Origin: Ferrimonas futtsuensis DSM 18154
GTDB lineage: Bacteria > Pseudomonadota > Gammaproteobacteria > Enterobacterales > Shewanellaceae
Direction of reading: 5' to 3'
DNA length: 64,000 nt
NCBI RefSeq assembly: GCF_000422645.1
Contig: NZ_AUGL01000007.1
Span: forward strand, 124,001-188,000
The position numbers were made by a program, and so were the translations under genes. Positions 27,352 to 36,004 of this stretch are shown here, piece by piece (position 1 is the stretch's first letter; each line of letters starts with the position of its first letter). Below the pieces are notes generated by a model. That model was not told where the DNA came from. It worked only from the letters and a program-made list of their open reading frames with translations, and did not search any database.

Positions 27352-27985
27352 AGCCCAGTGCCCCCTTGGTTAAACGCATCGAAAGTTTCTCCATGGCCAG
27401 TCTCAGCCGGCTTTTCACTGTCCCGACGGGGAGATTCAGATGTTCTGCCACCGCCTGATGACTCATCTCCTTGAGGTAGACCAGAGACACCACCTGACGC
27501 TGATTCTCCGGAAGTCGGGCGATCAACTCGTTAAGTCGCCGCTTCTCCGCCTCACCCTGTATCTGCAGGTCACACTCGTCCTCGACGGGAGTCGGCTCCA
27601 GATACAGCTCGTCGGCGCTGACCAGAGTCGGACGAGACAGCTTCTGGCGCCCCAGGTCAAAACAACGGTTGCGGGCAATGGTGTAGATCCAGGTGGAGAC
27701 GTTCCCCTTGTCCAGGTCGAAGCTGGCGGCCTTTTGCCACACCGCCAGCAGTGTATCCTGGGTCACCTCGCGGGCGGTCTGATCGTCACCCAGCCGGGTA
27801 AAACAGAAGGCGTGCACGCGACCGGCGAAGTGCCGGAACAGCTCCGCATAGGCTTGCTTGTCTCGGTGATTGGCCACACGTGTCATGGCCTGAGCCAAGC
27901 GTCGGTTCAGGTCGTCCTGAGAGGCGGACACAGTCATGGATGTCTCGGAATCCCTGTTACTCGATGGCGTCGATACAACTCTCAT
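27344..27985 (-). CDS. ECF11-type sigma factor (RpoE/ChrR system)
   Basis: The sigma factor has region 2 (AYAELFRHFAGRVHAFCFTRLGDD, TQDTLLAVWQKAASFDLDKGN, STWIYTIARNRCFD) and region 4 (LPENQRQVVSLVYLKEMSHQ, LNLPVGTVKSRLRLAMEKL). Pairing with ChrR places it in the singlet-oxygen/photo-oxidative stress group. ATG 27985 has GGGGA upstream; ATG 27937 (MTVSASQDDLNRR) fits the family N-terminus and is a real alternative. The predicted autoregulated promoter at 28050-28078 would start transcription just upstream. Confidence 0.9.
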   Translation of the reverse strand: MRVVSTPSSNRDSETSMTVSASQDDLNRRLAQAMTRVANHRDKQAYAELFRHFAGRVHAFCFTRLGDDQTAREVTQDTLLAVWQKAASFDLDKGNVSTWIYTIARNRCFDLGRQKLSRPTLVSADELYLEPTPVEDECDLQIQGEAEKRRLNELIARLPENQRQVVSLVYLKEMSHQAVAEHLNLPVGTVKSRLRLAMEKLSMRLTKGALGYE

Positions 27986-28049
27986 ACGTGATCCCCGTAG
28001 CGGCTCGGCGAAGGGCGCATCGTGCGTCCCCAATCGGCTTCAGGTTCAT

Positions 28050-28078
28050 TGCTACGGTGACTCAACTACTATGGATCA
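28050..28078 (-). promoter_or_regulatory. Predicted ECF11 sigma promoter for its own operon
   Basis: On the minus strand TGATCC (28078-28073) is followed after 17 bases by GTAGCA (28055-28050). The RpoE/ChrR promoter consensus known from Rhodobacter is TGATCC-N18-TAAGA, so both the -35 element and spacing fit. Two similar sites precede the genes at 28754 and 30360. It overlaps the end of the LON-domain gene. Confidence 0.65.
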
Positions 28079-28644
28079 CTTTTATCAAGAATAGAATGAA
28101 TTAGGTTGACCGCCATTGCGGAGGAGGGCTGAGTCAGCAGGGTCGCCTTGGCGGAGGCCTCGATGGGCAGCAGCTCCAGCCAGCGTTGCAGGCTCCACCT
28201 GAGAGAGTCGAGCCCGGGCTCGGGGTAGAGATCGCCAATGTCCGGGTATTCACTGAAGAGTCGCCCAAGGGCCCGCTGAATCCGCACATCCTCGCTTGGG
28301 CTCTCCTCGGGCCAGAGTTCAAAGGGGTCACAGTCCGCCCAACGCAAGCCGTCTTCGTCACTCTCCGCCTCCTCAACCCGTGCCAGGGACACCCCTTCTA
28401 CGGTGATGCCCAGCAGTCCATTGTCCAGCTGGTCAAAATCCACCATCTTCACCAGGGTGACCACGCCGAGCACCCGGCTGCTGCCGTCAGGCGTTTTCTC
28501 GAGCATACCCATGGCGAAGCTGGGTTCATGACCCGCTCGCTCACGCACCATCCGCAGGTACCTGGCCTCGAATATCCTCAGGGCCAGACGCCCCTCCGGA
28601 AATACGTGGGCATTCAATGGGAAAAGGGGGAGTCGCATCGGCAT
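28069..28644 (-). CDS. LON substrate-binding domain protein
   Basis: This 191-residue stand-alone Lon N-terminal-like domain shows the typical start LPLFPLNAHVFPEGRLALRIFEARYLRMV, then FAMGMLEKT and a helical C-terminal half. It lacks the AAA+ ATPase and protease parts of Lon. Such proteins may bind unfolded protein or regulate degradation, but no function is settled. It lies immediately upstream of the sigma/chrR operon on the same strand. Confidence 0.85.
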   Translation of the reverse strand: MPMRLPLFPLNAHVFPEGRLALRIFEARYLRMVRERAGHEPSFAMGMLEKTPDGSSRVLGVVTLVKMVDFDQLDNGLLGITVEGVSLARVEEAESDEDGLRWADCDPFELWPEESPSEDVRIQRALGRLFSEYPDIGDLYPEPGLDSLRWSLQRWLELLPIEASAKATLLTQPSSAMAVNLIHSILDKSDP

Positions 28645-28704
28645 ACCACTTGAGTCGGTTCAATACCCTTTTCTACGCAGTGGGCCGCCCAACAGTTCAC
28701 CCGG

Positions 28705-28733
28705 TGATCTCAACACCCGTTCGGTACGTAACA
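28705..28733 (+). promoter_or_regulatory. Predicted ECF11 sigma promoter for the DUF2878 operon
   Basis: TGATCT (28705-28710), a 17-base spacer and GTAACA (28728-28733) match the site before the sigma operon and the TGATCC-N18-TAAGA pattern. It lies 20 bases before the DUF2878 start, so the transcript would have a short leader containing AAGGAGA. Confidence 0.65.
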
Positions 28734-28753
28734 AGGAGACACTGGAGGAGCTG

Positions 28754-29284
28754 ATGATGAATGGTACCCCTTTCGCCCGGCCCAAACTTTCACCGCAAAC
28801 CAGGCAACTGCTTCTGGACAGTGCGGTGTTTCAACTGTTCTGGATTGGCTCAGTCGCCACGCCCCACATCGTGATGCAGCTTGTCGCCCTGGGGTTGTGG
28901 GCTCTGGCCTCTCCCTGGCCGTGGCGCCTGTGGTTGTTGTCCCTGATGACCGCACTGCTGGGATCCGCCGTCGACGCATTGTGGATACAGGCGGGCCTGT
29001 TCACTCCCCATGACCCCTTGCCCGGACTGTTCATCGTGCCCCTGTGGCTGATGTTACTGTGGCTGGCTTGCGCCCGTTATCTGCTGATGTTGGTCAACTG
29101 TCTGGCGCTGCCCGCATACGGCCTGTTCCTTCTGGGTGCCACGACCGGCCCCCTGAGCTATGTGGCCGCCGCCGCCCTTGGCGCCGCCACCCTTGCCCCT
29201 CCCTCCATCTCCCTTTGGACGATGTTTGCCCTGTGGTGGGGACTGTTGATGCTGATGATAAAATTTATTGGGAGCAAATCATGA
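28754..29284 (+). CDS. DUF2878 family membrane protein
   Basis: This 176-residue protein has about five predicted helices (WPWRLWLLSLMTALLGSAVD; LPGLFIVPLWLMLLWLA; LLMLVNCLALPAYGLFLLG; MFALWWGLLMLMIKF). The pattern AVDALWIQAGLFTPHDPLPGLFIVPLWL is typical of DUF2878. In Vibrio and Shewanella this family is often encoded with ECF11 sigma, ChrR, a chalcone-isomerase-like protein and DUF3833, as here. ATG 28754 follows GGAGGAG. Its stop overlaps the next start (ATGA). Confidence 0.75.
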   Translation: MMNGTPFARPKLSPQTRQLLLDSAVFQLFWIGSVATPHIVMQLVALGLWALASPWPWRLWLLSLMTALLGSAVDALWIQAGLFTPHDPLPGLFIVPLWLMLLWLACARYLLMLVNCLALPAYGLFLLGATTGPLSYVAAAALGAATLAPPSISLWTMFALWWGLLMLMIKFIGSKS

Positions 29285-29763
29285 AAGGATTCCTCCTGCT
29301 CAGCCTGATGCTGGCCTGCCCGTCAGCCCTCTCCCTTCCTCTGGTGGGTGAGAGCAAACTCCGCGTGCTGTTCTGGGACATCTACACCGCTCGACTCTAT
29401 GCCCCCAATGGACAGTTTACCGAGATCCGGGCACCGCTGACCCTCAGCCTCACCTACCACCGCGACATAGACGCATCGCAACTGCTGGAGGCCACCAGGG
29501 ATCAATGGCGGCGACTGAACTTCCAGGACCCTGACAGTCTGGCCTGGCTTGATAGGGTGGCCGCCTGTTTTCCCGACGTCTCAGACGGGGACAAGCTGAG
29601 CTTCAAGCTGACCCCGAGCAACCAGGCAGAGATCGAGTTCAACGGCGACCTTCGTTGCTCGTTGCCCCCGTCCAAAGGCAACCGACAGTTTCTGGCCATC
29701 TGGCTGTCGGAGCAGAGCGCCTACCCCAGGTTGACTCAACGGCTGATAGCCAAAGGAGAGTGA
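29281..29763 (+). CDS. Exported chalcone isomerase-like protein
   Basis: This 160-residue protein has a signal peptide (MKGFLLLSLMLACPSALSLP). The chalcone-isomerase-like fold is seen in LVGESKLRVLFWDIYTARLYAP, LTLSLTYHRDIDASQLLEATRDQW and the C-terminal FLAIWLSE. Bacterial members probably bind fatty acids or other lipids rather than flavonoids. ATG 29281 overlaps the DUF2878 stop by four bases; longer frames upstream are spurious. It is part of the predicted ECF11 regulon. Confidence 0.8.
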   Translation: MKGFLLLSLMLACPSALSLPLVGESKLRVLFWDIYTARLYAPNGQFTEIRAPLTLSLTYHRDIDASQLLEATRDQWRRLNFQDPDSLAWLDRVAACFPDVSDGDKLSFKLTPSNQAEIEFNGDLRCSLPPSKGNRQFLAIWLSEQSAYPRLTQRLIAKGE

Positions 29764-29764
29764 G

Positions 29765-30280
29765 ATGCGAACCCTGTTTGCCCTGCTGCTGACCCTGCTG
29801 GTCGGATGCAGCGCCGATTACAGCGCCATCAAGGCGCAGCAACCCACCCTGGAGCTGGAAAGGTTCTTCGACGGCAAGGTCAAGGCTCAGGGGATGGTGA
29901 CCAGCTTCACTGGTGAAGTGGTACGCCGGTTTACCGTGGTTCTGGAGGGCCGCTGGCAAGAGGGAGAGGGGGTGCTGGATGAGTACTTCCTCTACGAGGA
30001 TGGCGAGACTCAGTTCCGGCAGTGGCGCATCCGCCGCACCGGCCCCGACAGTTACTCCGGAGAAGCGGACGACATCATAGGCACCGCCTCCGGTGAACGC
30101 CATGGCCCCCTGCTCAGGTGGCAATATCAGATGGTGCTGGTCACCGACGATGACGAATGGCAGGTTAGCTTCGACGACCTGATGGTGTTGGTGGATGACC
30201 GGCACCTGCTCAATCGCGCCAAGATCAACAAGTTCGGCATCACCGTGGCAGAAGTGTTCATCTCCTTTCAAAAAGAGTGA
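29765..30280 (+). CDS. DUF3833 family lipoprotein
   Basis: This 171-residue protein has a lipoprotein signal with lipobox LLVGC at residues 11-15. The DUF3833 pattern is present: PTLELERFFDGKVKAQGMVTSFTGEVVRRF in parts, YEDGETQFRQWRI and WQYQMVLVTDDDEWQV. It may be lipocalin-like. It begins two bases after the chalcone-isomerase-like gene and is the last gene of the operon. Function is unknown but co-occurrence with photo-oxidative stress sigma factors is common. Confidence 0.82.
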   Translation: MRTLFALLLTLLVGCSADYSAIKAQQPTLELERFFDGKVKAQGMVTSFTGEVVRRFTVVLEGRWQEGEGVLDEYFLYEDGETQFRQWRIRRTGPDSYSGEADDIIGTASGERHGPLLRWQYQMVLVTDDDEWQVSFDDLMVLVDDRHLLNRAKINKFGITVAEVFISFQKE

Positions 30281-30300
30281 TCAAAAATCAATCAATTCTG

Positions 30301-30329
30301 TGATCGCCTCTCCAATGTGCTCCGTAATT
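30301..30329 (+). promoter_or_regulatory. Predicted ECF11 sigma promoter for the DUF4397 gene
   Basis: TGATCG (30301-30306), 17 bases, then GTAATT (30324-30329) repeats the spacing of the sites at 28050 and 28705. It lies 31 bases before the DUF4397 start codon. The -35 and the TA of the -10 fit; the last bases are weaker. Confidence 0.5.
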
Positions 30330-30359
30330 TCCCAGGCTTATTCCTGATGGAGCACCACA

Positions 30360-31811
30360 ATGAGACTGTTTCCCCTATCCGCCATTCTGGCCGCCTCGGC
30401 CCTGATCCTGACCGGTTGTGATGACGATGATGATGATCCCGTTGTTGTCCCGCCCCCGGAACTGACCATGAGTTACGTACGCGTCATCCACGCCTCGCCG
30501 GATGCGCCCAAGGTCAATGTTCTGGTGGACGAAGCCACTGTGCTGTCCGAAGTGGATTACCAACACGCCTCATCGCTGCTGGCCCTCCCCTCCGGCAGCC
30601 ATCGCATCCGGGTCGAAGGCATTTTGGCAGACGGCACCACCGCCACCGTCTTCGACGCGACCCTGACCCTGGATCCGGACATCGAATACAACATCACCGC
30701 CACCGGACTGGTGGCCAGCCTGCTGGCAGGCAGCGGTCCCACCCCATTTTCCCCTGTGGTTGTTCCTCGGAACCTGCTCACCGACGATCCCACCATGCTC
30801 AGATTGCAGGTGGCCCATGCTGCCCCGGCGGTCGGCAATGTGGGCGTGCACGTCACCGGTCCTGACGATGAGCTCAGCGCCGCCACCGAGCTCACCGAGC
30901 TCAACTTCGGCGAGTTCACCGAGACCCCGGTAATGGTGGACACCGGCACCTACCGCATCCGACTGACCGATCCCGACGACGCGTCGGTTGTCGCCTACGA
31001 CAGCGGTGCCCTGCCCCTGACCGATGCGGCGGACCTGTTCATCGCCGCCGTGGCCAACACCCAGAGTGGTGCGGCCCCGGTCAACCTGCTGGTGGCCGAC
31101 AATGCCGTGGATGAAAACGGCAACGATGCGGCGATCATCCAGGACGTCAATCTGGGCAGCGGCCTGCGTGCCACTCATGGCATCAGCGCCGTTGGCGGGG
31201 TGGACATCTGGGTGAACGGCTCGGCGCCGGCCATGGACTCCCCGTTGTACAACCTCACCTTCGCCAACACCACTCCGGCCCGGGGCTACCTGGACCTGGC
31301 TTCAGGCGATTACCAGATTCAGGTGGCCCTCAATGCCACCACCGACGTGGTGATCGACATCCCCGCCCTGACGCTGATGCCCGGACGTGCCTACAGTGCC
31401 ACCGCCGTCTTCGACGCCATGGGCGCCCCTACCCTGTGGGCGCTGGAGGAGGATCTGCGTAGCATCGCCACCGAGTCCAGGCTGCGTGTCCAGCACGGCA
31501 GTCAGTCCGCCGGCAACGTGGATATCTATCTGAGTACCGACACCACCCCGGATGATGACGACATCAAGCTGTCTGACGTCCCCTACCTGGCGGAATCCGG
31601 CATCCTCGGCATCCCTCCGGGAACCTACAACCTGATGATCACCCCGGCGGGAGATGCGGCCACCATCGCGGTCGGTCCGGCGGAGCTGACCTTCGAGGCG
31701 GGCATGCGTTACACCGCCATCGCCGTAGATGATCCGGCCAACGTCACCGGCCTCGCCACTCCCGGCATCGGCATTGGCGTCATCGGCCTGGACGGCCTGG
31801 CGCCTGAGTAA
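30360..31811 (+). CDS. DUF4397 repeat lipoprotein
   Basis: This 483-residue exported lipoprotein has lipobox LTGC at residues 17-20 and then an acidic D-run (CDDDDDDP). Two or more DUF4397 domains follow, each starting with the pattern VRVIHASPDAPKVNVLVD (residue about 41) or LRVQHGSQSAGNVDIYLS (about 377). The domains are beta-rich and usually surface exposed. It stands alone behind a predicted ECF11 promoter, which would make it part of the oxidative stress regulon; no function is known. Confidence 0.82.
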   Translation: MRLFPLSAILAASALILTGCDDDDDDPVVVPPPELTMSYVRVIHASPDAPKVNVLVDEATVLSEVDYQHASSLLALPSGSHRIRVEGILADGTTATVFDATLTLDPDIEYNITATGLVASLLAGSGPTPFSPVVVPRNLLTDDPTMLRLQVAHAAPAVGNVGVHVTGPDDELSAATELTELNFGEFTETPVMVDTGTYRIRLTDPDDASVVAYDSGALPLTDAADLFIAAVANTQSGAAPVNLLVADNAVDENGNDAAIIQDVNLGSGLRATHGISAVGGVDIWVNGSAPAMDSPLYNLTFANTTPARGYLDLASGDYQIQVALNATTDVVIDIPALTLMPGRAYSATAVFDAMGAPTLWALEEDLRSIATESRLRVQHGSQSAGNVDIYLSTDTTPDDDDIKLSDVPYLAESGILGIPPGTYNLMITPAGDAATIAVGPAELTFEAGMRYTAIAVDDPANVTGLATPGIGIGVIGLDGLAPE

Positions 31812-31918
31812 CCCCTGGGGGAGGGCGTCCGCCCTCCCCACTGTGCCTTCTCCCCACCCTGTGGTAGTGTTGACCGATTAAAACAAATATAGAAATCAAC
31901 AAAGAAGAAGGACACAGG

Positions 31919-33514
31919 ATGTTTGCGTTCCCCACCAAGTCCTGGGCGGCCCTGGCGCTGACCCTGGGCATCAGCTCCGCCGCCATGGCTGCGGACCCGG
32001 AGTTTGATAAACAGCAACTGCGCAGTCACATCAAAACCCTCGCCTCAGACCAATATGGCGGACGCGGCCCCCTGACCCAGGGAGAAACCCTGAGCATCGA
32101 CTACATCGCCAAGGAGTTTGCCAAACTGGGGCTCAAGCCCGGCAATGGTGACCGCTACCTGCAACCTGTGCCTCTGGCCAAGGTCACCGCCGATCAGGCG
32201 ATGACCCTGACCCTGGGCGACCTCACCCTGACCAATGGCAGTGAGTTCACCGCCCGCACCCAGCAGATCACTCCACGCATCGAGTTGAAAGACTCCCCCA
32301 TGGTGTTCGTCGGCTATGGCATCAACGCTCCGGAATACCACTGGAACGACTACGCCGGCCTGGACGTCAAGGGCAAAACCGTGGTGATGCTGGTGAACGA
32401 TCCCGGCTTTGCCACCCAGGATCCCGCCCACTTCAAGGGCAACGCCATGACCTACTACGGGCGCTGGACCTACAAATATGAGGAAGCGGCCCGCCAGGGC
32501 GCCGCCGCCGCCCTGATCATCCACCAGACCGACGCCGCTGGTTACGCCTGGGGCGTGGTGGAGAACTCCAACACCGGCAGCAAGTACACCCTGGTGGACG
32601 CCAACAACAACGCCGACGAACTGCCGGTGATGGGCTGGCTGCACCAGAGCGCCGCCCAGAAGCTGTTCAAACAGGCCAAACTGGATATGGACGCCCTCGC
32701 CGATGCCGCCGCCCAACCCGGATTCAAGGCGGTGCCCCTGCCCGGCAAGGCCAACCTCAGATTCGACAACAGCACCCGCATGGCCGAGTCTCACAACGTG
32801 CTGGGGCTGCTTCCCGGCGGCGAGACCCCGGAAGAGGTGGTGATGATCCACGCCCACTGGGATCACCTCGGCACCAATGAGAGTGACGGCCACATCTACA
32901 ACGGCGCCATCGACAACGCCACCGGCGTGGCTGGCGTCATCGAGCTGGCCCGGGTGCTGAGTGAACAGAGCCGCAAGCACCCCTTCAAGCGCAGCATCCT
33001 GTTCAGCAGCTTTACCGCCGAGGAGACCGGGCTGATTGGCGCCAGCCACTTCGCCGCCCACCCCACGGTGCCCAACAGTCAGATTGTTGCCTTCCTCAAC
33101 ATCGACGGTATGAACGTGGATAACGCCCTGGACTACATCCTGCGTTACGGCGACGGGGTGTCGGAGCTGGAGGGTTACCTGCAGGATGCCGCCGCCAGCC
33201 AGGGGCGCAAGGTCAAACCGGATCCCCGTCCCCAGGCGGGACTGCTGTATCGCAGCGACCACTTCGCCATGGCCAAGGTGGGTGTACCCGGCCTGCTGTT
33301 TATGAGCCTGGGCGACAATGACCCCGACTACATTCCCCACAGGTACCACAAGCCGGCAGACGACTATAACCCGGACTGGAGCCTGGAGGGGATGCAGCAG
33401 GATCTCTCCCTGATGGCGATCATCGCCGCCCGTCTGGCCAACAATGGTGACTGGCCCAAGTGGCTGGAAGAATCTGAATTCAAGAAGCGCCGTGCTCAAG
33501 ACGGCCGACAGTAA
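31919..33514 (+). CDS. Secreted M28-family zinc peptidase with PA domain
   Basis: This 531-residue protein has a signal peptide (FPTKSWAALALTLGISSAAMAAD) and a PA-domain insert (about residues 110-240). The zinc-site motifs of M28 aminopeptidases are present: HAHWDHLG, GAIDNATGVAG, SFTAEETGLIGASHFA, NIDGMN, and a late histidine in PHRYHKPADDY. It should remove N-terminal residues from peptides in the periplasm or outside the cell. It has its own leader and is followed by the ABC transporter genes after 15 bases. Confidence 0.92.
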   Translation: MFAFPTKSWAALALTLGISSAAMAADPEFDKQQLRSHIKTLASDQYGGRGPLTQGETLSIDYIAKEFAKLGLKPGNGDRYLQPVPLAKVTADQAMTLTLGDLTLTNGSEFTARTQQITPRIELKDSPMVFVGYGINAPEYHWNDYAGLDVKGKTVVMLVNDPGFATQDPAHFKGNAMTYYGRWTYKYEEAARQGAAAALIIHQTDAAGYAWGVVENSNTGSKYTLVDANNNADELPVMGWLHQSAAQKLFKQAKLDMDALADAAAQPGFKAVPLPGKANLRFDNSTRMAESHNVLGLLPGGETPEEVVMIHAHWDHLGTNESDGHIYNGAIDNATGVAGVIELARVLSEQSRKHPFKRSILFSSFTAEETGLIGASHFAAHPTVPNSQIVAFLNIDGMNVDNALDYILRYGDGVSELEGYLQDAAASQGRKVKPDPRPQAGLLYRSDHFAMAKVGVPGLLFMSLGDNDPDYIPHRYHKPADDYNPDWSLEGMQQDLSLMAIIAARLANNGDWPKWLEESEFKKRRAQDGRQ

Positions 33515-33529
33515 CTACGGAGGAACCCT

Positions 33530-34336
33530 GTGTCCCTGACCCATTTGCGGCTCACCGCCGTCTTCGAGCTGAGGCGGCTGTTTGCCACCCGCCGCGGCGC
33601 CCTGTGGCTGCTGGCCTTTGCCCTGGTGTGGGGCCTGCTGCTGCGCTACCCCATCTTGAGTGCGGCCGATCTGATGCGCAGGGACGACCTGAGGGAGTTT
33701 TTTCTCTCCCTCTCCCCCGATGGCCTGAGCACCCTCTATCTCTGGTCCAGCCCCGAGCTGGCGGTGTTCTGGGTGGCGGCCCTGGTGCTCTACCCCATGG
33801 CCACCATAGGCCTGGCGGCAGACCAGATGGCCTCGGATCTTCAGCGTGGCACCCTGAGGTTTCTGACCCTGAGGGTCAGCCGTGACAGCCTGCTGCTGGG
33901 CCGTTTCCTGGGCATGCTGGCGATTCAGCTGATGATGATTCTCGCCTCCCTGGCGGGAACTCTGGGGCTGGCCCTGTATAAGGGCGCCCCCTTGATGCCG
34001 GTGCTGGGACAGAGTGCCCTGGTCACCCTCAACCTGCTGCTGGTGGTGCTGCCCTTTACCGCCACCATGGCCCTGCTCTCCCTGCTGGCCAAATCCGGCC
34101 GTCAGGCGGTGGTACTGGCCACCCTGTTCTGGCTGATGACGCCGCTGGCCACCGGCCTGCTCTCCATGGCCTGGCAACCCTTTGAACAGCTGCTGCTGCT
34201 GATCCCCGGTGGCCAGATCAAGGACCTGATGGTGATGACCCCGGCCGACGCCCTCACCACCAGCTGGCTGCCTCTTGCCCAGACCCTGGTGATGCTCGCC
34301 CTGGCCCGAATCACTCTGGTAAGGAGCGCCCTATGA
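33530..34336 (+). CDS. ABC transporter permease (ABC-2 type)
   Basis: This 268-residue protein has about six hydrophobic helices and conserved ABC-2 features: an N-terminal ELRRLFATRRGALWLLAFAL segment and DLQRGTLRFLTLRVSRDSLLLGRFLGM. Start is GTG 33530 with AGGA upstream. The stop overlaps the ATPase start by four bases, so the two form one transporter. The substrate is unknown. It may be cotranscribed with the M28 peptidase. Confidence 0.85.
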   Translation: MSLTHLRLTAVFELRRLFATRRGALWLLAFALVWGLLLRYPILSAADLMRRDDLREFFLSLSPDGLSTLYLWSSPELAVFWVAALVLYPMATIGLAADQMASDLQRGTLRFLTLRVSRDSLLLGRFLGMLAIQLMMILASLAGTLGLALYKGAPLMPVLGQSALVTLNLLLVVLPFTATMALLSLLAKSGRQAVVLATLFWLMTPLATGLLSMAWQPFEQLLLLIPGGQIKDLMVMTPADALTTSWLPLAQTLVMLALARITLVRSAL

Positions 34337-35238
34337 GCCTGATGATTGAAGCCAGCGGACTGACCAAGAGCTATGGCAGCAAGAACGCCCTGGACGGAGT
34401 CGATCTGAATCTGGCCGCCAACGGCAGCATTGCGCTAGTGGGCCCCAACGGCGCCGGCAAGACCACCCTGATGTCTATTATCTGTGGCTACCTGAGGCCA
34501 AGTCAGGGCGCGATCAAAGTACTGGGAGAGGATCCCGGCAGCGACGCCCTGCTGGGACGCATCGGGGCCCTGCCCCAGGATGCCCAGTTGGACCCGGGTT
34601 TCAGTGTAGGCATCCAGTTGTCCCATTACGCCGCCCTGCAGGGAATTCCCAAACCCAAAGAGGAAGCGCGTCGGGTGCTGGAACTGGTGCAGCTGTCGGA
34701 GACCTTCAACAGCCTGCCTCAGTCCCTGAGCCACGGCATGCGCAAGCGGGTCACCATCGCCCAGGCGCTCATTGGCCAGCCGGAACTGGTGCTGCTGGAT
34801 GAGCCCACCGCCGGCCTGGATCCCGCCAATGCCAGGGCCGTGCGCGAGTTGGTTAACCGCCTGCGCAGCCAGTGCCGCTTTATCATCAGCTCCCACAACC
34901 TGGAGGAGCTGCAGAAGATGTGCGACACCGTGCTGCACATCGATCACGGCAGACTCAGCAACCAGGTGGCGGTGGACGATGCCGGCCAGGAGGGGGCTCT
35001 CACCCTGACCCTGGCCCCCGGCACCGAGGACCAGCAGTCCGTGCTCAACCAGATTGCCGGAGTTCGCCAGATCACCAAGCGGGACAGGGATGAGTACCTG
35101 GTGCGCTACGACCTGACCGCCCACCCGGATTTCGATCTGGAACTGCTCACCGCTCTCAAGGCCGCCCGCATCCCCTACCGGCGCCTGGCTCTGGGCCTGA
35201 GCCTGGAGGAGCGGCTGTTTACCCCGGAACAGCCCTAG
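34333..35238 (+). CDS. ABC transporter ATP-binding protein
   Basis: This 301-residue protein has Walker A GPNGAGKTT, Q-loop LPQDAQL, signature SHGMRKRVTIAQAL (a variant of LSGGQ), Walker B LVLLDEPTAGLDP and switch histidine SSHNLEEL. The C-terminal 70 residues form a DUF4162-like extension. It powers the overlapping ABC-2 permease. A terminator follows the gene. Confidence 0.92.
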   Translation: MSLMIEASGLTKSYGSKNALDGVDLNLAANGSIALVGPNGAGKTTLMSIICGYLRPSQGAIKVLGEDPGSDALLGRIGALPQDAQLDPGFSVGIQLSHYAALQGIPKPKEEARRVLELVQLSETFNSLPQSLSHGMRKRVTIAQALIGQPELVLLDEPTAGLDPANARAVRELVNRLRSQCRFIISSHNLEELQKMCDTVLHIDHGRLSNQVAVDDAGQEGALTLTLAPGTEDQQSVLNQIAGVRQITKRDRDEYLVRYDLTAHPDFDLELLTALKAARIPYRRLALGLSLEERLFTPEQP

Positions 35239-35258
35239 AGTCTGATGCCCTAAGCCCC

Positions 35259-35288
35259 AAAAAAAGAGGACGCCAAGGCGTCCTCTTT
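35259..35288. terminator. Bidirectional terminator between ABC and PepSY genes
   Basis: The perfect stem AAAGAGGACGCC/GGCGTCCTCTTT (35263-35274 with 35277-35288) has an A7 run on its left (35259-35265) and TTT-C-T on its right. It serves both convergent transcripts, best for the leftward one. Confidence 0.88.
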
Positions 35289-35308
35289 CTATTCGACTCG
35301 TCTGGAGA

Positions 35309-36004
35309 TCAGCGTCGCCGTCCCCAGATGACAAACCCGGTGCAGGCGATGCCGATGGCCATCAGGGCCACGGCGCTCATCAGCCACTCGCCCAGGGCAC
35401 CGAAGATGCGGCCGCTGTGCAGAGCCAGAACCAGCCTCTCGACACTGACGCCGCTGTGACTGTCCTCGATCTCCCCCGGCAAGCTGGTTTCAATGAACTG
35501 CAAGGGTTCCTGCGCCAACCTGACCTCGGTGGGTTGAGGTTGAGCCTCCAGCCACCAGTCCAGTTGCCAGAGGTGGCCTTCACGCCCCTTCAGCAGCGGC
35601 AAGCCCGCAGCCGAGGTGCCCGCCAGGACAAACCCCTCGAGGGGAGTGCTGTCCACCAGCTCCCCCTCTAAGGTCAGCAGCCACAACTGCCCCAGATCAC
35701 TGACCAGCATCGACTCCTCACCCACCACCAGCCCCTGAACCCCACCATCGAGCATCGCCAGATGGCCATGGCGGGAGAGCAGGCGATTGTCCACCTGATA
35801 CAGCCCCTGAGCCTCGGCGCCAGAAACACTGGGCTGAGGCAGATCCGCCAGGGAGTACCAGAAGGCACCGGTAAGCAGAGGCTTATCCAGCCCCAGCCGG
35901 TGGCCGTGCTGCAGTACCAGACCGGTGCAGGCCAGAAGCAGGATCCAGGCACACACCAGGATGCCTATTCTGCTGTGCCAGCGGGTGAGAGTTCGGGTTT
36001 TCAT
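35309..36004 (-). CDS. PepSY-associated transmembrane protein
   Basis: This 231-residue protein has an N-terminal helix (RIGILVCAWILLLACTGLVLQHG), a periplasmic middle part and a C-terminal helix (WLMSAVALMAIGIACTGFVIWGRRR). The motif RTLTRWHSRIGILVCAWILLLACTG is typical of PepSY-TM proteins, and the later ALHSGRIFG is also characteristic. Larger relatives work in ferric-siderophore or iron reduction. The start overlaps the stop of the FMN-binding gene by four bases. Together with the porin it forms a three-gene operon. Confidence 0.75.
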   Translation of the reverse strand: MKTRTLTRWHSRIGILVCAWILLLACTGLVLQHGHRLGLDKPLLTGAFWYSLADLPQPSVSGAEAQGLYQVDNRLLSRHGHLAMLDGGVQGLVVGEESMLVSDLGQLWLLTLEGELVDSTPLEGFVLAGTSAAGLPLLKGREGHLWQLDWWLEAQPQPTEVRLAQEPLQFIETSLPGEIEDSHSGVSVERLVLALHSGRIFGALGEWLMSAVALMAIGIACTGFVIWGRRR

